A stretch of 64,000 nucleotides of DNA from Mesorhizobium sp. 113-3-3 (GTDB lineage Bacteria > Pseudomonadota > Alphaproteobacteria > Rhizobiales > Rhizobiaceae), in NCBI RefSeq assembly GCF_016756495.1, contig NZ_AP023243.1, positions 4,654,501 to 4,718,500 of the forward strand, written 5' to 3'. Positions 55,501-64,000 of the stretch are shown one piece after another. Numbering within the stretch: the first letter of the stretch is position 1; each line of letters begins with the position of its first letter. The position numbers were made by a program, and so were the translations under genes. The notes under the pieces were generated by a model, which ran no database searches, was not told where the DNA came from, and saw only the letters and a program-made list of their open reading frames with translations.

Positions 55501-58500
55501 ACATTGGCGGCATCGGTCAGGCTGAGGCCCATGTGGCGGGTCTGCACCTGGCTGCGCGTCCAGGCGAGCATGGCCTGGCGGGCAAAGCTCTCCTGATGGT
55601 CGAGGCGGTTTATCGCTTCGTCCAATTCGGTGCGGTTGGCTCCGACCACGGTCCAGAAGGTCAGCGATATCTTCTTGTTGGCCGGCACGCGCACCTGGCG
55701 GCGCAGCGAGGCAATGGGATCGAGCGTGAAGCCGGAATGGCCGCCAAGCCTGGCGCCCGGATCGAAGGCGGCAGCATCGACGATGGAGCGGCCACGGCCG
55801 ATAAAGGCGCGCCTGTCCGTCTCGGCCTCTGCATCGCGCGCCGGTCCGGACGGATCGGTGACGAAATGCGCCAGCGTGATATCGGGCTCGCTGGTTTCGC
55901 GCTTGCGGCGCGTGGCGAAGATCGCGCCGTTGTTGGCGGCGATCTCGGTCTCCACGAACATCTTCGAGAAGGCCGGATGCGCGTTGTCGGAAGCCTCCGA
56001 ACCCAGCACCAGTTCGGCAAAGGACGTCACCTCGATGAAACGATCGGACGTGCTTTCATTGTAGAGCGTGATGCGGCGGCCTTCGCCATTGCCTTCTGAA
56101 ATGACGATGCATTCGACCTCGGAGCGCAACGTGCCGACCAATTTGACGAAGCTCGCCTTGTCGTCGGAGAACAGGGTCTGCACCTTCTCCTCGGCCGCGC
56201 GCTTCGGCTCCGCCGTGGCCGACCACCAGTCGCCCGTGCTGACGTCACGCAGGAAGATGTAGGAGCCCAGACGGTCCTCGACCGGGTCCGGCTGCCAGCG
56301 GGTAATGGAAAGATCGCCCCAGCGGCTGTAGCCGGAACCGGTTGCCGTCACCATCACCGAATAACGGCCGTTCGACATCACGTTGGTCGAACGCAGCGCC
56401 CGCAGTGGATCGAGCACGATGCGGGTGTCGGGGCTCTCGGTTTCGGTCTCGTCCTTGGCACGCTCGTCGGCTTCGGTCCTGACGGTCGCTGTCGGGATGT
56501 CGCGTGGCGCCCTTTCCTGCAGCAGGAGTTCGGCTGATTCAATGACGGGATCGCTGTGGAAACGGTCGCGCAGGCGACCCTCGAAGATCGCGTCGGCGAC
56601 CGCCGCGATCGACATGCCCGAATGGTGCGCATAGTAATTCAGCACGACCGCATGGTTGGTGCCTTCAGGCACACGCTGCGGCGTGAAATCGACCGCATCG
56701 TAAAAGCCGTGCGGGCCAAGCGCACCGATGTCGCGCAGACGCGCCAGATTTTGCACGGCTTCGCGCGGGTTGAACTGCGCCGCCAGGATGGTGGCGTAGG
56801 GCGCAATCACCGTGTTCTGGCCCAGGCCACGCTTCAGCCCAAGCCCGGGCACGCCGAAGTTGGTGTACTGGTAGGTCAGTTCACGGTCGCGGGCGTTGTA
56901 GGCCGCTTCCGAGATGCCCCATGGCACGTTCTTCTGGCGGCCGTACTGGATCTGGCGCTTGATGATCAGCTTGCTGGTCTGGTTGAGGATCGAGCCCTGT
57001 GCCTCCTTCATCACCAGCGGCGGCATCAGATACTCGAACATCGAGCCCGACCAGGACATCAGCGCGCCCTGGAAGCCGATCTCGACGATCGGGCGGCCGA
57101 GCCGGAACCAATGCTCGGTCGGCAGGTCGCCCTTGGCGATGGCGAACAGGCTGGTCAGCCGCGCCTCTGAGGCGAGAAGGTCGTAGCAGCTTTCGTCGAG
57201 CTGGTGCTCCTCGACGCGGTAGCCGATCGACAACAGCTTGCGTTCCGGCCGCAGCAGGAAGGCGAATTCCATCTCGAAGGCGAAACGGCGCGTGCGCTCG
57301 CGCAAGGTCAGCAGCTTGGCGCGCAGCGCTTCGACGGCGTTGTCGTCGCTGTGGGCATCGTGGACGTGCGCCTCGCAAGTGGCTTCCAGCCGCGCCGCCC
57401 AGTCGACGATGACGTCGCTCTGGGCCGAGGCCGCCTCGGTGTGGATGGCGGTGGCCAGCTTACGGATCTCGCCCGCCAGCACGGCGAGGTTGATGGTGCG
57501 GATCGAGGCCATTTCCGGCTGCGCCTTGATCGTCTCGACGGCACGCCGCATACCGTCCAGGCGATCGACAAGACGCTGGCGCAGAGGCCTGAGCTGACGA
57601 CGGTCGTCGGGCAACTCATCGAGGCTTTCGCTCAGGATCGTAACCGTGTCGAGAATGCCTTCGAAGTCGCCCTGGAGGTGAACGGAAGGCGCCTCCGCCC
57701 ATTCGGCGCAGGCCGCCGCCACCGCCACCAGGTGGCCGGCGAGATTGCCGCTGTCGACAGCCGAAATGTAGAGCGGGTAGAGCGGCTTCAGCGTCGTGGT
57801 ATCGTACCAGTTGAAGAGATGGCCGCGGTGGCGCGGCATGCTCTCAATGGTCGTCATGGTAGCGTCGATGCGGGTGATGGCATCCGACAGGCTGATCCAG
57901 CCGAAATCGCGCGCCGAGACCACCGACAGGAGATACACGCCGACATTGGTCGGCGACGTGCGCGGCGCCACGACCGGTGCCGGGCTTTCCTGGAAATTGT
58001 CCGGTGGCAGATTGTGATGCTCCGCCGTGACGAAGCTTTCGAAATAATGCCAGGTGCGCCGCGCCACGGTGCGCAGCGTGTGGATATCGGCCTGTGATAT
58101 GCGCAGCCGGTCCTCGGTTTCCGCCGAGCGGCTGATCCAGCTGGCGATCGCCGGCGAGCCGATCCAGAACAGGGCGAAGAAGAAGGCGACGAAGGCGCCG
58201 GTGGAATCGGCCAGCACCGGAATGGCCAGGCCGACAAAACCGATGATCACGGCGCCGTACATCATGCCGTAGTAGGAGCCGACATCGTTGTCGCCGGCCT
58301 TGTGCGCCTGGGAGGCGGTGCGCCATTCCAGGAGATTCTGGCGGCTGACGAACAACCGGTAGAGCGTGCGCACAATGGCGTCGCCCATCATCCAGGCGTT
58401 GTGCGCCATCAGCACGATCTTCAGCGCCACCATGGCGGTGCCGAAGGCGACGTCGCGCGCCAGCGCGGAGAAATGGCCGCGCGGCGTCTGGTCGCCGCTC

Positions 58501-61112
58501 TTGGGCAGGATGGCGTTGACGACGTCGAAGGTCGGCGCCATGAACAGGCTAAGGATCAGCAAGGCCTGCCATTGCGCGGCCTGCGTGAAGGGCAGCAAGG
58601 TCCAGCCGGCGATCGCCGCCATCACCCAGAAGATCGGCGTCAGCGAGCGGCGCAAATTGTCCACCATCTTCCAGCGCGACAGGGCCGGAACGCCGGAGCG
58701 CGGATCGAGGATAAAGCCCAGAAGCTGCCAGTCGCCACGTGCCCAGCGGTGGTGGCGCGAGGCGTCGACCGAGTAGCGGGTCGGATAGTCCTCGACCAGT
58801 TCGACGTCGGTCACAAGTGCTGCGCGCGCCAGCGCGCCTTCGAGCAGATCGTGGCTGAGGACGGTGTTTTCCTCGATGCGACCCTGCAGGGCGGCTTCGA
58901 AAGCATCGACGTGATAGAGGCCCTTGCCGGTGAAGGACCCGTCGCTGAAGACGTCCTGATAGAGGTCCGAGACGGCAAAGACGTAGGGGTCGAGGCCGCG
59001 GTTGGCAGAGAACACACGCTGGAAGAACGAGGCCTCGTCGCCAGATGTCAGCGAAGCGGTGATGCGGGGCTGCAGGATCGTGTAGCCGGCGGTGACGACG
59101 CGTTTGGCGGCGTCGAAATGCGGGCGGTTGAGCGGATGGCAGAGCTTGCCTACCAGGCTCGCCACCGCATCGCGGGTGGTGCGCGTGTCGGCGTCGAGCG
59201 TCATCACGTGGACGACTTTTTCCGGAAGCGGCACGTCGAGCGGCAGGAAAGTGGTGTCGCTGTCGCCGCGCAGCAAAAGGTCTAGCTCATGCAGCTTGCC
59301 GCGTTTGCGCTCCCAGCCCATCCAGGCCCCTTGAGCCGCGTTGAAGAGGCGGCGGCGGTGCAGGATGTAGAAGCGCGGCGCGCCTTCGGAGGGATAACGG
59401 GCGTTGAGGCGCGCAATCTCGGCACGGGCATATTCGAGGATCTCGGTGTCGGCAGCGTCGATCTCGATCTTGCTGTCGGGCCAGTCCGACAGCAGCGCGA
59501 AATGGATCTCGTCCACCAGATTGGCGAGGTAATGGACTTCGAGGTTGCGGATGTTTTCCTCGACATCGTCGCGCGAGCCGATCAGCGAAGGCACAACCAC
59601 CAGCGTGCGCGCCTCGGGCGGCACGCCGTGCCTGTAATCGTAACCGATCAGGCGCGTCGGCTTGAGGAACAGCGACACAACGGTGTTGAAGAAGGCCAGC
59701 GCGCCTTCGCTCGCCGGCACGGCAAACAGCGCCAGCATCAGCACGATCGAGGTCACCGACAGGCCGAGATTGGCCAACGCATTGCCGGTGAGGACAAGAA
59801 GCAGCGCCGTCAGCGCGAAGACCGGCAGGACGATGCCAAGCCATCCGGTCTTGGTGAAAGCCCGCTTGACCGTCTGGCTGATGGTGGGTCGATAGTCGAT
59901 CGCTCTTTCCAGCTCGAGACGGCGCGGGCCGACGAGGAAGAAGCCGACATCGGTATGCACGGACGGCGCTGGAGCGGAACCGTCGCCACCGCCGGCCGAT
60001 GCTTGTTCGTCGGCAGCCTGTTCACCAACCGCTTGGTCAGCCAGTTCGATCGCCTTTTCGGCGACACGGTATTCCGACAGGTTCGAGCGGCGCGCCAGTT
60101 CCTCGATCGCGGTGCGGTATTGATCGCGCGAGAAGAAGTCGAGCGCGGCGAAATCGGTGCGCTCGCGCAGCACCGTGTCGATGCGGCTGACACCCTCGAA
60201 CCACACTGTCCAGTCGACGTCGTTGATGAGGCGCAGGCCGCGGATGATGTTGCCGGTCGTCACATTGCCGCTGGACAGCGTGTGATGCTCGGAGATGATG
60301 ATCTCCTCGGCATCGGAGCCGGTCTTTTCGAGTTCGCCTTCCAGCCATTCCAGGGCCTTGCCGGCATTCTGCGATCCATCGCGCAAGCGGTAGAGAAGCT
60401 GCGTGGCAAAGGTGGTGTCCTGCGCATGGGCGCTGAAATTGGCCAGGATTGCCTGGCGGTCGGCGCTATCGTCGGTCGCCAGAACCTTGTCAGCCACATC
60501 GTTTGAGATCTGGCGCATCTGGCGGGTGCGATTGACCCTGACGGCCAACCGGCGAAGATTTTCGATCAGCACGAAGCGCAGAAGCGATGGCAGCGCCCAG
60601 AGTTCACCGATCTTAAGCGGCTCTACCGACTGAAAACCCTGGACGATGGACTTGAACATGGTCGCCGAGACGGAACTGTCCGAATGCGCGACATAGGTCC
60701 AGGCCAGCGCCAGCGCACGCGGCACGGTGCCGCCATCGGGCAGTTTCAACGTCGGCAGCTGGCGATAGAAGCGTCGCGGCAGGTCGCGCTTCACCTGGAA
60801 AATGGTCTCCTCGACCAGATAGTTGTTGTCGAGCAGCCATTGCGCGGCCGGGGTGATGGTTTCACCCTTGGCCTGCGCCGCATTGGTCGAACGGTAGACT
60901 TCGAGGATCTTCTTGGCGCTGTCGCGGATGCGGGCCTGGAAGTCGAACGGGATCAGGCCGAACAGGTCGGCGAGATCGCCCTTGGCCAGGCTTTCGCCGA
61001 GCAGCTTCAGGCGCTCCTCGGGCAGGAATGTCGACCTTATCGGCTCTTCCGTGATGGCCGGGAAGCTCGCGCTTGTCTTCTCGATCTGGGCAGGATTCGT
61101 CTGAATATTCAT
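52515..61112 (-). CDS. ndvB: Cyclic beta-1,2-glucan synthase NdvB
   Basis: A 2865-residue inner-membrane enzyme that initiates, elongates and cyclises beta-1,2-glucan from UDP-glucose. N-terminal domain about 1-410; helices near 423-480; GT84 glycosyltransferase about 500-800 with the D-x-D at Asp640/Asp642 (HVMTLDADTRTTRDAV) and the RHHRWARGDWQ motif near 786; further helices about 820-1010; a glycoamylase-like domain about 1340-1520; and a C-terminal GH94 phosphorylase-like region that sets ring size, with DWNDG near residue 2550 as catalytic Asp site. Length matches rhizobial NdvB/ChvB. Needed for hypo-osmotic adaptation and plant interaction in relatives. ATG start; ndvA follows. Confidence 0.96.
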   Translation of the reverse strand: MNIQTNPAQIEKTSASFPAITEEPIRSTFLPEERLKLLGESLAKGDLADLFGLIPFDFQARIRDSAKKILEVYRSTNAAQAKGETITPAAQWLLDNNYLVEETIFQVKRDLPRRFYRQLPTLKLPDGGTVPRALALAWTYVAHSDSSVSATMFKSIVQGFQSVEPLKIGELWALPSLLRFVLIENLRRLAVRVNRTRQMRQISNDVADKVLATDDSADRQAILANFSAHAQDTTFATQLLYRLRDGSQNAGKALEWLEGELEKTGSDAEEIIISEHHTLSSGNVTTGNIIRGLRLINDVDWTVWFEGVSRIDTVLRERTDFAALDFFSRDQYRTAIEELARRSNLSEYRVAEKAIELADQAVGEQAADEQASAGGGDGSAPAPSVHTDVGFFLVGPRRLELERAIDYRPTISQTVKRAFTKTGWLGIVLPVFALTALLLVLTGNALANLGLSVTSIVLMLALFAVPASEGALAFFNTVVSLFLKPTRLIGYDYRHGVPPEARTLVVVPSLIGSRDDVEENIRNLEVHYLANLVDEIHFALLSDWPDSKIEIDAADTEILEYARAEIARLNARYPSEGAPRFYILHRRRLFNAAQGAWMGWERKRGKLHELDLLLRGDSDTTFLPLDVPLPEKVVHVMTLDADTRTTRDAVASLVGKLCHPLNRPHFDAAKRVVTAGYTILQPRITASLTSGDEASFFQRVFSANRGLDPYVFAVSDLYQDVFSDGSFTGKGLYHVDAFEAALQGRIEENTVLSHDLLEGALARAALVTDVELVEDYPTRYSVDASRHHRWARGDWQLLGFILDPRSGVPALSRWKMVDNLRRSLTPIFWVMAAIAGWTLLPFTQAAQWQALLILSLFMAPTFDVVNAILPKSGDQTPRGHFSALARDVAFGTAMVALKIVLMAHNAWMMGDAIVRTLYRLFVSRQNLLEWRTASQAHKAGDNDVGSYYGMMYGAVIIGFVGLAIPVLADSTGAFVAFFFALFWIGSPAIASWISRSAETEDRLRISQADIHTLRTVARRTWHYFESFVTAEHHNLPPDNFQESPAPVVAPRTSPTNVGVYLLSVVSARDFGWISLSDAITRIDATMTTIESMPRHRGHLFNWYDTTTLKPLYPLYISAVDSGNLAGHLVAVAAACAEWAEAPSVHLQGDFEGILDTVTILSESLDELPDDRRQLRPLRQRLVDRLDGMRRAVETIKAQPEMASIRTINLAVLAGEIRKLATAIHTEAASAQSDVIVDWAARLEATCEAHVHDAHSDDNAVEALRAKLLTLRERTRRFAFEMEFAFLLRPERKLLSIGYRVEEHQLDESCYDLLASEARLTSLFAIAKGDLPTEHWFRLGRPIVEIGFQGALMSWSGSMFEYLMPPLVMKEAQGSILNQTSKLIIKRQIQYGRQKNVPWGISEAAYNARDRELTYQYTNFGVPGLGLKRGLGQNTVIAPYATILAAQFNPREAVQNLARLRDIGALGPHGFYDAVDFTPQRVPEGTNHAVVLNYYAHHSGMSIAAVADAIFEGRLRDRFHSDPVIESAELLLQERAPRDIPTATVRTEADERAKDETETESPDTRIVLDPLRALRSTNVMSNGRYSVMVTATGSGYSRWGDLSITRWQPDPVEDRLGSYIFLRDVSTGDWWSATAEPKRAAEEKVQTLFSDDKASFVKLVGTLRSEVECIVISEGNGEGRRITLYNESTSDRFIEVTSFAELVLGSEASDNAHPAFSKMFVETEIAANNGAIFATRRKRETSEPDITLAHFVTDPSGPARDAEAETDRRAFIGRGRSIVDAAAFDPGARLGGHSGFTLDPIASLRRQVRVPANKKISLTFWTVVGANRTELDEAINRLDHQESFARQAMLAWTRSQVQTRHMGLSLTDAANVQKLARYLIYPDAFLRLPAESIASGLGKQSSLWPTSISGDFPIFLVRIGDVADLEIVAQALRFQEYMRTRGMMIDFVVVNEQASSYVQDLQRAVETLCENSRLRGKELGPRQHIFAVRRDLMEETTYKTLLAVARVVLHTRNGTIFDQIERAEAAALQARDTLVPSGLPAPREIPAPTAHAFASQPVADVRADGTGLSQWNGFGGFDGDGRHYVVRLAGRRTTPQPWINVVSNPSFGFHTSAEGAAFTWSRNSRDYQLTPWSNDPVSNRPGEGVYIYDQASGRAFSPIAAVVRDPSMTYEAWHGQGFSTFRSKRGPLSMDLTHVVDPVDPVKITRLRIQNSGSVPARLRVYAYAEWVLGGHRSRTAATIVPSRDAATGALLAQNPYGLDFSERVAFLAADAAVHSVTTDRSEFLGRHGSSELPQAVLSGAALSGRVEAGDDPCAAIARDVEIPAGGDVTLLWLLGDADTPAQASALVQTHRGKDFDLRLADNEREWRGFLDTIQVETPDKALDAMVNHWLPYQSLACRIRARSAFYQASGAFGFRDQLQDTLALLAHDPTLARDQILNAARRQFPEGDVQHWWLPRTGAGVRTMISDDVVWLAHATARYLTVTGDAAILKEQLPFIDGQALGEGEHDAFFTPEISKKTVSLYDHCARALDLAIKRSSPAGLPLILGGDWNDGMNRVGEHGKGESVWLGWFLLKTLGDFAAVAKGEGDSKRAQAWAKHAEGLKRALESTAWDGEWYRRGSFDDGTPLGSRTSEECRIDSIAQSWSVLSGEGDPARSTTAMQQATSLLVDDKLKIVKLFTPPFSKTKKDPGYIKSYPPGVRENGGQYTHAATWFVIALAEMGLTDEAYRCFSMLNPVNHASDEASAEQYRVEPYVVAADIYAGDDKGGRGGWTWYTGSAGWLYRAAVEGILGIERRGKQITFRPKLPSHWDGYHATLKMLGAEIKVHVIRDKKTKTISLEVDGSKTKSASFEPKAGTQAEIVVKIPA

Positions 61113-61399
61113 TGAAAATTCCGTAAGCGGGCACTCAGCGGCGTCACCGCCACGGCAATGGCCCTAAAACCGGTTCAAATGCAATTGGTTGCATCAACCC
61201 CTATGCCGAAAGTTTGTTTCCGCACCACGACAGGGCGTCATCTTTCGACCAAACTCAAAGACGAGCGCCCCTCGCTCCCGTCGGTTCGATCGACGGAGAG
61301 GATTCGGGCTTTTTCGTGATGCCGGCAGGAGCTTACGCTATATTTCGCCGGCGTTGCGATCATGTTTGGAAACAGGCGGTAACCGTTGACGCGAAAGCG
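61113..61399. other. Intergenic region upstream of ndvB
   Basis: 287 bases between the hutD 3' end and the ndvB start on the same strand, expected to contain the ndvB promoter. An imperfect palindrome TGCAATTGGTTGCA lies at 61180-61193, about 70 bases before the start; whether it is an operator is unknown. Otherwise nothing stands out. Confidence 0.4.
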
Positions 61400-61978
61400 T
61401 CAGGCAGCGGTGGTTATCCGGATGATGAACAGGGTTGTATCCCGAGCCGGCTCAACCTTCAGGACAGGAGCCTCCGGCCCGATCAGCATCGTGTCAAGCG
61501 GTCCGAGGCGAATTGACCCAGCCTCGCGGAAAATAGCCTCGCCCATGCGACAAAGGATCAGGGTCGGGCCGATCCCTGTCGCAACGTCCACAGGCTGTGA
61601 AATCGCCACGCGCTCGACCGAGTGCAGCGTGCGGCCGCGGCGCGTCATGACGTTGAGGTCAGTGATCGGACCGCCGATCAGGGCCGCACTGGTCGGCAGG
61701 TCGGCAGGAAAAGCAAAAGGCGCGGAGACCGGTGTCAGTCTCGCCGCCGGACGGCCGGCGACATCGAGCACGATCCCCTCGCCTTCCAGCACCGACAGCG
61801 TGCGGTCGATGCCGGCAAAGCTGGAAAACGGCCCGCTGCCCTCGACGCGCGCCATCGAGACGCGCCAGTCGAAACCGTCGAGGCTGGCGCCTTCAGGCGA
61901 GACGGCGATCTCGGTGGTCGTGCCGCCGCCGTTCTTCCACGGCATGACGCGGTAGTCGGCGGCACGAAGAATGCGCAT
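61400..61978 (-). CDS. hutD: HutD family protein
   Basis: A 192-residue cupin-like protein of the HutD/Ves family, which accompanies histidine-utilisation genes. The N-terminus MRILRAADYRVMPWKNGGGT carries the family's M-P-W-K-N-G-G-G-T-T-E-I motif, followed by FDWRVSMARVEGSGPFSSFA and DRTLSVLEGEGIVLDV. Its exact role is unresolved; in Pseudomonas HutD is thought to limit over-induction of hut genes. It follows hutU on the same strand after an 86-base gap filled by a repeat element. Confidence 0.9.
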   Translation of the reverse strand: MRILRAADYRVMPWKNGGGTTTEIAVSPEGASLDGFDWRVSMARVEGSGPFSSFAGIDRTLSVLEGEGIVLDVAGRPAARLTPVSAPFAFPADLPTSAALIGGPITDLNVMTRRGRTLHSVERVAISQPVDVATGIGPTLILCRMGEAIFREAGSIRLGPLDTMLIGPEAPVLKVEPARDTTLFIIRITTAA

Positions 61979-61983
61979 GGCCT

Positions 61984-62064
61984 AGCCCTCCGCTATGGCT
62001 ACGGGCGTTCGAAACTCGAAAAGCCGATTCTGCGGCTTTTCGCCTGCCTGCGGCCGGACGCTTC

Positions 62065-62067
<3 letters not shown>
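61984..62067. repeat. Palindromic element between hutU and hutD
   Basis: Second copy of the element at 32290-32394: AGCCCTCCGCTATGG, CGGGCGTTCGA, a central palindrome CGAAAAGCCG-ATTCTG-CGGCTTTTCG, then CGCCTGCCTGCGGCCGGACG and CTTCTCACCCC. The flanks match the other copy, but the central stem has a different sequence. It fills the hutU-hutD gap and covers the hutU stop codon. Confidence 0.7.
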
Positions 62068-63738
<1,671 letters not shown>

Positions 63739-63761
63739 TGTCCCTTTCGGATGGCGGCGGG

Positions 63762-64000
63762 TCAGCGCCCGGCCCAGTCAATGGCGGTTTGAAGGATTTT
63801 GGTCAGTGTGGCGCGCATCGGCGCGGCAAACTCGGCGTCATAAGGCACCGGCCAATTGTCCGGCTCGCCCTTCCCCTCGGGCTCGCGCAGATAGCCGCGA
63901 TCGGCAAGCTCCATCTGCAACGCATGGTAGCCGCCTTGCGGATTGCCGAAGTAACGCGTGATCCAGCCGCCCTTGAAACGGCCGTTGATGACATAGCTTT
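63762..64000 (-). CDS. hutG: N-formylglutamate deformylase (C-terminal part)
   Basis: The last 78 residues of a HutG/N-formylglutamate amidohydrolase, cut by the window edge. The visible frame contains [19 protein letters not shown], then [14 protein letters not shown] and a closing [15 protein letters not shown], matching the C-terminal zinc-hydrolase end of the family (the conserved K-G-G-W-I-T and Q-M-E-L). It would hydrolyse N-formylglutamate to glutamate and formate. Upstream of hutU by 23 bases, in the same operon. Confidence 0.88.
   Translation of the reverse strand, partial: SYVINGRFKGGWITRYFGNPQGGYHALQMELADRGYLREPEGKGEPDNWPVPYDAEFAAPMRATLTKILQTAIDWAGR

Noticed and set aside
53322..61112. 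Several long plus-strand frames across ndvB
   Set aside because: All lie opposite the continuous 2865-codon ndvB frame and show no family motifs.

Overview
The window reads as chromosomal DNA of a GC-rich alphaproteobacterium of the Rhizobiales, most likely Mesorhizobium or a close relative. This is inferred from gene content: the cyclic beta-1,2-glucan synthase/exporter pair ndvB-ndvA, a DUF982 protein, a Bpt-type aminoacyl transferase, a rhizobial hut cluster, and several families of intergenic palindromic repeats resembling those scattered through Mesorhizobium genomes. There is no rRNA, CRISPR array, transposase or prophage. Two tRNA genes are visible: an ordinary tRNA-Gln(CUG) and an atypical tRNA-Cys(GCA).

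Layout. 0-12 kb is accessory in character: an aldo/keto reductase, a family-90 glycosyltransferase, a GntR/MFS pair, a LacI regulator with two tandem paralogous small proteins and three identical operators, an OpgC-type glucan succinyltransferase, an alpha/beta hydrolase, a tetR-tetA-type pair with two operators, and the decayed remains of a telA-like gene. 12-24 kb is mostly housekeeping: sthA, an RDD protein, bpt, a DMT transporter, an AI-2E family permease, parC, a periplasmic protein of unknown function and aspS. 23-35 kb has a DeoR/MFS pair, another MFS, rnd, a MAPEG protein, guaB, an EmrB-type MFS, ppx-rlmE and a flippase-like membrane protein. 35-40.6 kb is a patch of poorly known genes around the two tRNAs: a cupin, a protein with a duplicated domain, and a Cys/His-rich TPR protein. 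41.5-47.5 kb is a tightly overlapping six-gene MoxR/DUF58 operon. 47.5-50.2 kb holds a D-lyxose isomerase, a D-threonine aldolase/D-serine dehydratase-like enzyme and a ccmC without its usual partners. 50.4-61.1 kb is ndvA and the 8.6 kb ndvB. The right edge is hutD, hutU and the 3' end of hutG, for histidine degradation.

How the parts fit. NdvB makes cyclic beta-1,2-glucan, NdvA exports it, and the OpgC homologue some 42 kb away could add succinyl groups to it. Three transporter genes sit divergently beside their own regulators (GntR, TetR, DeoR), each with a visible inverted repeat in the shared intergenic region. The most novel-looking items are (1) the LacI/three-operator/tandem-small-protein module at 5.3-6.9 kb, (2) a palindromic repeat element forming the C-terminal coding tail of rlmE, with a second copy between hutU and hutD whose central stem is different but still self-complementary, and (3) the atypical tRNA-Cys next to the Cys/His-rich TPR gene. 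All family assignments come from reading sequence motifs; no database search was possible.
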